A stretch of 11,867 bases of DNA from Candidatus Latescibacterota bacterium (GTDB taxonomy: Bacteria > JAAXHH01 > JABIQT01): contig JABIQT010000046.1 of assembly GCA_018667995.1 (NCBI GenBank), forward strand, positions 1-11,867. The letters run 5' to 3'. Positions 6,977-11,867 of the stretch are shown piece after piece. A program made the translations under genes and the position numbers. Under the pieces are notes generated by a model. That model was not told the origin of the DNA. It worked only from the letters and a program-made list of their open reading frames with translations, and made no database searches. The stretch's first letter is position 1; each line of letters begins with the position of its first letter.

Positions 6977-7613
6977 CGTCGCGTCCATCTTGATTCTAAC
7001 CGCCATTGCCGGATGCACGACCGATCCGGCAACAGATATGCTACCGTATTACAGTGACGCGGACCTGACACCTCAGTGGATAGACGCAGATGATCCGATG
7101 TACCACCAAATTCACACGATCGCCCCCTTCCATTTGATAAACCAGAATGCCGATGTGGTAACTGAAGATACGTTCGCTGGGAGCATATATGTGGCCGACT
7201 TCTTCTTCGCGACCTGCCCAGGAATATGTCCTACGATGACAAAGAACATGCTAACGATTCAGGAAGCCTACAGGAACGATTCCGACATTATGTTCCTGTC
7301 GCACTCTGTAACTCCTGAAATCGATACACCAGAGGTGCTCAATCGCTACGGTGAGGAGTACGGCATTCTGCCGGAGAAGTGGCACCTGGTCACTGGGGCA
7401 CGTGAGGAAATATACACACTAGCGCGACAGTCCTATTTCGCGGAAGAGGACTTGGGCTTACCAGTAAATGAGAGTGATTTTCTTCATACGGAGCTGTTCT
7501 TTCTCATCGACACAAACGGTCGCATTCGTGGCATCTACAAGGGTACATTTCCCAACGAGATGACGAGATTGATAGCGGACATTAAGCTGTTGAAGGAAGA
7601 AGGTCCGGCTTGA
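6963..7613 (+). CDS. SCO1/SenC family copper chaperone lipoprotein
   Basis: This 216-residue thioredoxin-fold lipoprotein carries a clean signal and lipobox (IAGC, Cys18). It is therefore predicted to be membrane-anchored in the periplasm. The SCO metal site is complete: DFFFATCPGICPTM with Cys85 and Cys89 in CxxxC, and His175 in DFLHTELFFLID. The 86-residue gap from the second Cys to His equals that of the well-studied Bacillus subtilis Sco protein. Family members deliver copper to, or reduce, the CuA site of cytochrome c oxidase. No oxidase genes are visible here, so the client is unknown. The gene overlaps its upstream neighbour by 14 bases and closes the YHYH-MORN-SCO run. ATG 6963 is preferred because of GGAGGAG and because the lipoprotein signal begins there. 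Confidence 0.95.
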   Translation: MRHFSVASILILTAIAGCTTDPATDMLPYYSDADLTPQWIDADDPMYHQIHTIAPFHLINQNADVVTEDTFAGSIYVADFFFATCPGICPTMTKNMLTIQEAYRNDSDIMFLSHSVTPEIDTPEVLNRYGEEYGILPEKWHLVTGAREEIYTLARQSYFAEEDLGLPVNESDFLHTELFFLIDTNGRIRGIYKGTFPNEMTRLIADIKLLKEEGPA

Positions 7614-7670
7614 GTGGGCCCTGCAGATCTAGTCTTGCAGAAGGATAGAATGCTCCGCAAGTGAATCGGA

Positions 7671-8339
7671 TCATTGAACCGCGAGTCGCTCGCGGTCGAG
7701 CCGGGTCAAGAACGGCTGTACCTTGGATACGAACTGATCGACGGAGGTTTCAGGCGAATCATGACTGGTATCAATTTCCATCTTATTCCCGATTCTTGAG
7801 GCATGGAAAGCTGCACTAAACAAACGGGATACCCGATCGATATCTTCTTCAGGAACCACAGGATAGGGATGCAGCGCATCCTTCATACGGCGAGCGATGA
7901 CCTCCTCGTCGGCACGGATATGCAATAGTACCGTCTCGGGTGCAAGGTTCATGATAATAGATTCGATTTTCTTCGAATGAATCTCCCGATCGCCTGGTTG
8001 CTGTGGTCCGCCATACTGGTAATATAACCGGGCGTAAATCGTATCCTCTATGTAGTGTCCAATGGTGATATTGTCGTCGTTCACGGCACTCTCATGTGGC
8101 GTGTGATAATATAGATTATGCCGCATATAGGATTCCAGCAGGCGTGTGCTCAACCCCAGCACCTGCTTGTGCTCCTGCTTCGACAGTCTATCCGGATAAT
8201 GGGCGACGACGTCCGGAATCTTCCAATGATCGTGGATCAAACCGAGGTCCGCACCCATTGCCTTCTGCGCCCACCGATGTATTCCCACCGCAAGGGTGGT
8301 AGTCCCTGAATACTCGCACCCAATTATATACAGCCGCAT
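7671..8339 (-). CDS. P-loop NTPase, nucleoside/nucleotide kinase-like, atypical Walker A
   Basis: This 222-residue protein opens with a beta-strand and a P-loop-like motif, YIIGCEYSGTTTLA (4-17). The position normally held by Lys in GxxxxGK[ST] is Thr13. An acidic pair follows a hydrophobic stretch (GHYIEDTIYARLYY, 94-107). LLHIRADEEVIARRMK (138-153) resembles the strand plus LID helix of small-molecule kinases ('L-adpevi--R'). The best guess is a kinase-like or sulfotransferase-like P-loop protein; the substrate cannot be told. Loss of the Lys could mean altered nucleotide use or loss of activity. ATG at 8339 is chosen with GAGGG (8344-8348 on the + strand numbering) 4 bases upstream. It is the last minus-strand gene and converges on the SCO gene. 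Confidence 0.7.
   Translation of the reverse strand: MRLYIIGCEYSGTTTLAVGIHRWAQKAMGADLGLIHDHWKIPDVVAHYPDRLSKQEHKQVLGLSTRLLESYMRHNLYYHTPHESAVNDDNITIGHYIEDTIYARLYYQYGGPQQPGDREIHSKKIESIIMNLAPETVLLHIRADEEVIARRMKDALHPYPVVPEEDIDRVSRLFSAAFHASRIGNKMEIDTSHDSPETSVDQFVSKVQPFLTRLDRERLAVQ
7678..7696. terminator. Perfect 8-bp hairpin at the convergent gene junction
   Basis: ACCGCGAG (7678-7685), loop TCG, CTCGCGGT (7689-7696). It lies in the last codons of the minus-strand P-loop gene and 64 bases past the SCO stop. Because it is symmetric it could slow polymerases from both sides. Neither strand has a following T-run, so a classic intrinsic terminator is not shown. Confidence 0.35.
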
Positions 8340-8385
8340 TCATCCCTCTATCTGCGATCTCTCATGGTACGCCACAGAGGCTGCT

Positions 8386-8424
8386 AAGAGGTCTCATCCG
8401 CCCGGCGGCAGGAAGAAACCTCTT
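8386..8424 (-). terminator. Long stem-loop between oxidoreductase and P-loop genes
   Basis: On the minus-strand RNA, AAGAGGUUUC and GAGACCUCUU form a 10-bp stem with one G-U pair. The 19-base loop can itself fold as CCGC-CGG-GCGG. On the + strand the same position would be a C-A mismatch, so the structure favours minus-strand transcription. Only a short UU follows, so it may be a terminator, attenuator or processing site separating the two genes. Confidence 0.4.
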
Positions 8425-8466
8425 TCCCGGACAGATCCAGGATTCACTTGGCCACAACCCGCTTCG

Positions 8467-9504
8467 TTAAAGGGGAATTGAGATGGCTTTGCCCTCGGCC
8501 ATACTGCGGTTGACTGCTTCGGTGAACTCCATATACTTCACACCTGTGTCAAAAGTGGTATGGGTAATAGCCTCTTCGCCGCGAATGGCTCCTATGAACT
8601 CATCCTCCACCCGCCAACCACCCCGCTCGGTGTCAGGAATAGCGATCTCCTGCAAGTCAGAATCACCACGCCGCGCACCATAGAGTGCGCCGCCCGAGAT
8701 GCGGAGCGTCCCCTCACTTCCATAAATATTGGCGTCGGCCACACCGCCAAACCCCTGGACGGAGGAGACCATCATGTACCCCTGAGCGCCACAAGCAAGA
8801 TCCATGATAACATCAATATGTTCTGGTACCCTGGCGACACGCATATGATTGGTAGCGCTATCATGGCGCATCTTCACAAACGTCTTTCCCTGTGCCATGA
8901 CGGATGTCGCTTCACCTACCCACCGCAGCATAGCTTCGTACCAGATGCCCATGCTCATGATGTTGAGTCCGCTGAGATCGTAGTCCTGGCGCCATTGTAT
9001 GGGCCCATCGCTGTCCAGGAAATCGTTTCCGGAAGCCCGGAGTTCGACCGAGAGGATATCTCCGACATATCCGTTGGCAATATGACGCTGAATAGTCTTA
9101 TCCGCCCAAAGGGTCATCGGCGATGGCACAATCTGGGCAACCAAGTCCGGATGTTCTTGCGCCACATTACGCATGACGTAGGCCTCTTCAGCATTCATAG
9201 CCATCCGTGCCTCTGTCATCACGTGCTTTCCGGATGCGAGAGCTGCGAGCACGAGTGTGCAGTGCATATATGGCCAGGTCCCTATCACGATCGCATCCGT
9301 ATCGTCTGCCTCGATCAACTCGGCCCAGTTGTTGTATACGGTGCTGATTCCGAACTGCTTGGCGACACGCTCTGAGGATTCCCGACTCCGGTTGCAGACA
9401 CTGACGATCTCAACGCCATCAATGGCCAACAACCCCGGGATGTGTTTTCCAACGGTATTCGTGCCTGCCCCAATAATTCCTACGCGTATGGTATCGTTAC
9501 TCAA
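8467..9504 (-). CDS. Gfo/Idh/MocA family oxidoreductase, EAR variant
   Basis: This 345-residue protein has an N-terminal Rossmann fold with VGIIGAGTNTVGKHIPG (8-24) for NAD(P) binding. Residues 71-80 (AIVIGTWPYM) and GKHVMTEARMAM (92-103) match the usual family layout. The second half is the alpha/beta substrate domain, including the GSEGTLRI motif (262-269) common in this family. The canonical EKP triplet, whose Lys is generally catalytic, is EAR here (98-100). A 'GKHV--xARMA' subgroup exists in the family as I recall it, so this is probably a real variant and not an error. The substrate is probably a sugar, inositol or derivative, but cannot be specified. The TTG start is supported by AGGAGGG 6 bases upstream. 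It lies 25 bases after the SGNH hydrolase, in one transcription unit. Confidence 0.9.
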   Translation of the reverse strand: MSNDTIRVGIIGAGTNTVGKHIPGLLAIDGVEIVSVCNRSRESSERVAKQFGISTVYNNWAELIEADDTDAIVIGTWPYMHCTLVLAALASGKHVMTEARMAMNAEEAYVMRNVAQEHPDLVAQIVPSPMTLWADKTIQRHIANGYVGDILSVELRASGNDFLDSDGPIQWRQDYDLSGLNIMSMGIWYEAMLRWVGEATSVMAQGKTFVKMRHDSATNHMRVARVPEHIDVIMDLACGAQGYMMVSSVQGFGGVADANIYGSEGTLRISGGALYGARRGDSDLQEIAIPDTERGGWRVEDEFIGAIRGEEAITHTTFDTGVKYMEFTEAVNRSMAEGKAISIPL

Positions 9505-9510
9505 TTTAGA

Positions 9511-9517
9511 CCCTCCT
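9511..9517 (-). promoter_or_regulatory. Strong ribosome binding site for the TTG start of the oxidoreductase
   Basis: AGGAGGG on the minus strand is 6 bases before TTG 9504. This near-perfect site makes the TTG call secure. Confidence 0.8.
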
Positions 9518-9529
9518 GGTCATTTAGTG

Positions 9530-10573
9530 TCAACTGTCGATCTTTATTGTATAGGTCGAACTTCCGTTACCACAACCTTTTCTACTCATCACTCCTGCCA
9601 GATAGCGTGCCATCTCCTCCATACCAGAAGGCGACGGATGTACCAGATCCGCTGTCAAACCAGTCATAGTGGATAGCATGTCCATTCCTGACACATGAAC
9701 GAGCTTGGGCAAATTCAGCGCCTCTACCTGCTTCTTGACGACCGTTCTGAATGCATCAGCCTTTGGATCGGCTGCAAAATCCCATCGGCAGGGGAATACG
9801 TCGATACAAAAAATCCATTTGTCTGGGTGCGCTCTAGCAATGGTAGGAATAAAGTAGGCAACCCGACGCTCGAACTCCTCTACCTCAATCGAACCGAGCA
9901 AATTGATGCCTAATTCCATGGATGCGAAATCCCAGTCGTCACGACCCGAGATGTAATCGGCCATTGATGGTTCCAGATGGGCACCGCCACCAAACCCGAG
10001 GCTGATGAGATCCACACTCAGAAATTGAGCTGTCCGCATGGCATAGGTGCCAGTGGGGCGCACCGCGTTACTGCCGTGGGTTATGGAGGATCCATATGCC
10101 AGATAACGCACGTCGGGCGTCTGATCCGCGCGCGGAAGCGTGGTTTCCCCTTCTATGGATAGCAGGCGGCACGGCGGACGCCAGGGCAATATCACTCGTG
10201 ACAGGCCGATATCGTAAGGTAGGTCGTGGGATCGTGTCAATTCTCCGAGGCGGTCTGTGTTTGCATGGCGGGTCACGACGACCTCGGTCGGATCGAGTCC
10301 GATGGTATGCACGCTTGACAGAAATGAGCCTTGATATACCTCGACGATGGCCGGCACCGGGGATGCCCCCGTGTCCCTCAGCGTGATTCGTGCCTCGTCG
10401 CCTGTCAGGTTAAAGCGCACCTCTGACCCAGGTGTCGCCACCGCATTGTTCATAGCAGAACTGTTGAGGCCTAATCGAAGCGCATTTGGAATGCGAGAAA
10501 AGGTCTTGCTACCGTCGTCCCCCTCATCAAGCAGCTCGTGCACATTGTACAATTCTACATCTTTATAGATCAT
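9530..10573 (-). CDS. SGNH/GDSL-type hydrolase with N-terminal beta-rich domain
   Basis: The protein has 347 residues. The first 145 or so form a beta-rich domain of the kind that precedes the catalytic domain in several GDSL esterases, including SsfX3-like proteins. The SGNH domain follows: block I YLAYGSSITHG (158-167) with nucleophile Ser163; a glycine-rich block II (SLGFGGGAHLEP, 191-202); block III ELGIN (220-224) with Gly222 and Asn224; and block V ADLVHPSPSG (308-317) with Asp309 and His312. All four catalytic blocks are present. The GDS triplet reads GSS, as in many GDSL_3 members. It likely removes acyl or acetyl groups from a sugar or other ester; the substrate is unknown. No signal peptide is seen, so it acts in the cytoplasm. 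The ATG start has AAAGGGG 5 bases upstream. The amidohydrolase stop lies 26 bases before. Confidence 0.9.
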   Translation of the reverse strand: MIYKDVELYNVHELLDEGDDGSKTFSRIPNALRLGLNSSAMNNAVATPGSEVRFNLTGDEARITLRDTGASPVPAIVEVYQGSFLSSVHTIGLDPTEVVVTRHANTDRLGELTRSHDLPYDIGLSRVILPWRPPCRLLSIEGETTLPRADQTPDVRYLAYGSSITHGSNAVRPTGTYAMRTAQFLSVDLISLGFGGGAHLEPSMADYISGRDDWDFASMELGINLLGSIEVEEFERRVAYFIPTIARAHPDKWIFCIDVFPCRWDFAADPKADAFRTVVKKQVEALNLPKLVHVSGMDMLSTMTGLTADLVHPSPSGMEEMARYLAGVMSRKGCGNGSSTYTIKIDS

Positions 10574-10599
10574 TCTTGCCCCTTTATCTGGGTATCAAG

Positions 10600-11352
10600 T
10601 CAGCCTAATCCAAGCAGGCGTTGGGCATTCCCGCCCAAAACCATTCGCTTGGCTTCATCCGTAATCCGTGCCGTTATGATCTTTCCGATCTGTGGCCGGG
10701 GATCCATCAGTGGAATGTCCGATCCGAACAGTACGCGATCCGCACCAGCAAGGGTCACGAGTTCTTCGATTACTCCGGGAGATCGAAACGTCGAGCATGT
10801 CTCCAGATACACATTGCTATGCCTCTTAGCTGCTGCAATTGCCTCAGCCCGAGCTTCGGGAACATTGCCAGAGTGCCCGGCTACGAACTTCACGTTGGGA
10901 AACTTCGGGGCTACTTTCTCGAAGTATCTCGGCCTGTTGTTCACCAGGTGATCAGTGTGAAGAATGATAGCGAGACCACGTTCATTGGCGAATTCGTAAA
11001 TGGGGTACCAGGGCTCCTGGTCGAACGGCCACGGAGCATATGGAGGATACAGCTTGATCGCCACGAATTCCAGCTCATCTATAGCGCGGGTCAATTCGGA
11101 TATCATCCGATCGGGCATAGTGGGAGACACGTAGGCGAATCCCACGAAGCGATCGGGGTGTTTCGAGACAAAGCGCGCCAGGATATCGTTACCCGTCGTA
11201 CCGTCTGGATGAAATATGGCGAAAAGGCATGAGACATCGATTCCGGCTTTGTCCATGGCGTGAAGCATCAGCGATGGATCGTCTCTCATGCCCCACCGGT
11301 CCCAACGACCTACATGGCCATGAAAGTCGATTACCCGGCTCCCTTCTATCAT
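10600..11352 (-). CDS. Amidohydrolase family 2 (metal-dependent TIM-barrel hydrolase)
   Basis: This 250-residue cytoplasmic enzyme of the amidohydrolase-2 family (PF04909) has a complete metal site. It shows VIDFHGHVG (7-15) with His11 and His13, AIKLYP (98-103) with Lys100, LHTDH (131-135), VAGHSGN (157-163) with His160, and LFGSDIP (208-214) with Asp212. Family members hydrolyse or decarboxylate small ring or acyl substrates (lactones, carboxylated aromatics). The actual substrate here is unknown. ATG 11352 is preferred over GTG 11382: it has GGAG 6 bases upstream while the GTG has none, and the shorter form starts right before the first metal-binding strand. It leads the SGNH hydrolase by 26 bases. 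Confidence 0.92.
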   Translation of the reverse strand: MIEGSRVIDFHGHVGRWDRWGMRDDPSLMLHAMDKAGIDVSCLFAIFHPDGTTGNDILARFVSKHPDRFVGFAYVSPTMPDRMISELTRAIDELEFVAIKLYPPYAPWPFDQEPWYPIYEFANERGLAIILHTDHLVNNRPRYFEKVAPKFPNVKFVAGHSGNVPEARAEAIAAAKRHSNVYLETCSTFRSPGVIEELVTLAGADRVLFGSDIPLMDPRPQIGKIITARITDEAKRMVLGGNAQRLLGLG

Positions 11353-11514
11353 AAGTCGCTCCGCACGTTCAGCATATCTCACCGCAGACTGACAATGGTT
11401 CTATTCCAGATTGTCCCATGGAACATACGTTGGACCTTCGGCGCCACAGACCGGCCGGGTTCGGTGCCATGGAATGCAGATACATGGCTCCCACTGTCCC
11501 GGTACGCCACCCCT
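11353..11514 (-). promoter_or_regulatory. Spacer upstream of the amidohydrolase, with a short inverted repeat
   Basis: This 162-bp gap is the widest in the minus-strand cluster. It contains GACAAT (11391-11396) and ATTGTC (11410-11415), 6-bp arms 13 bases apart, centred about 50 bases before the start. It may hold a separate promoter or operator for the downstream genes, though no convincing -35/-10 pair was found. Confidence 0.25.
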
Positions 11515-11867
11515 TCAGCATAGGATGCGCTCCACGTTCTCTGCACATATGAGGCGCAAGGCCTCATCGCTCAGATCGGAATGGTGAAGGTAATACATCA
11601 TGGGTCCCATGCCGTAGCGCGGGTACCAGGATCCGTAAATCAAACGCTCTGCGCCAAATGTATCACACAGGGACTCGATTTCACCGATAGGCTCATACCT
11701 GCTCAACTCGAGGTGTGCGTTGGGGAGTGCCTTGAGTATAGGCCGGACTAACAAAGCGTGGCTGTAGTGGGCACCGACGAGGACGGTCATCAGCTTCGGA
11801 TACACGCTCAATGTGGAGACTAATTCGTGCGGATCCACATCGGACAGGGGTATCCAGATCGGTATAC
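11515..11867 (-). CDS. Amidohydrolase-like protein, C-terminal part (5' end outside window)
   Basis: An open frame enters from the right edge and runs 116 codons to TGA at 11515-11517. The end has the amidohydrolase-2 C-terminal pattern: a strand ending in VGAHYSH, then a helix, LPNAHLELSRYEP, FGAERLIYGSWYPRYGMGP, and a final LSDEALRLICAENVERIL helix. The 'GAERLIYGS' segment aligns with 'GADRVLFGSD' of the neighbouring amidohydrolase, but the Asp that completes the metal site is Trp here. A GTG at 11838 could start a shorter form, but the frame stays open upstream to the edge, so the gene is treated as truncated by the window. It probably belongs to the same cluster. Confidence 0.75.
   Translation of the reverse strand, partial: IPIWIPLSDVDPHELVSTLSVYPKLMTVLVGAHYSHALLVRPILKALPNAHLELSRYEPIGEIESLCDTFGAERLIYGSWYPRYGMGPMMYYLHHSDLSDEALRLICAENVERILC

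Noticed and set aside
8560-9375. A 271-codon + strand frame opposite the oxidoreductase gene
   Set aside because: It is the antisense shadow of a well-supported Gfo/Idh/MocA gene and has no start signal.
10621-11232. A 203-codon + strand frame opposite the amidohydrolase
   Set aside because: Antisense shadow of a gene with all metal-binding motifs intact.
11379-11567. A small minus-strand frame bridging the gap upstream of the amidohydrolase
   Set aside because: It overlaps the end of the upstream gene in another frame and shows no motif or ribosome binding site.

Overview
The window looks like chromosomal DNA from an uncultured-type Gram-negative bacterium. The signs of an outer membrane are a LolA-like fragment, an exported beta-barrel protein with an aromatic C-terminus, and lipoprotein signal peptides. 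Base composition is moderate and Shine-Dalgarno sites are strong. TTG start codons are unusually common: four of the eleven genes whose start is visible. The Gfo/Idh/MocA oxidoreductase beside metal-dependent amidohydrolases and an SGNH hydrolase recalls Latescibacterota, Poribacteria or Planctomycetes-like marine genomes. That placement is inference from gene style only.

Left block (+ strand, 1-4576): a tightly packed operon. It runs from the 3' end of a probable LolA-type outer-membrane lipoprotein-sorting protein through two FtsX/MacB-type permeases (413 aa each), a LolD/MacB-type ATPase and an outer-membrane beta-barrel protein. Junctions are 2-4 bases apart or overlap by 4. It reads as a dedicated exporter moving a lipid, lipoprotein or other hydrophobic cargo from the inner to the outer membrane.

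Gap (4577-5580): about 1 kb with no convincing gene. Its last part looks like a structured 5' leader for the next operon.

Middle block (+ strand, 5581-7613): a YHYH-domain lipoprotein candidate, an exported MORN/YwqK-like repeat protein and a SCO1/SenC copper chaperone lipoprotein with intact CxxxC and His. I infer a cell-envelope copper or redox module, with the YHYH protein as the least understood member.

Right block (- strand, 7671-11867): a metabolic cluster transcribed right to left. It contains a partial amidohydrolase-like protein, a complete amidohydrolase-2 enzyme, an SGNH/GDSL hydrolase with an N-terminal beta domain, a Gfo/Idh/MocA oxidoreductase with EAR in place of EKP, and, after a 127-bp spacer containing a long stem-loop, a small P-loop kinase-like protein whose Walker A lysine is replaced. 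The two arms converge at 7613/7671. No tRNA, rRNA, CRISPR array, insertion sequence or integrase was seen.
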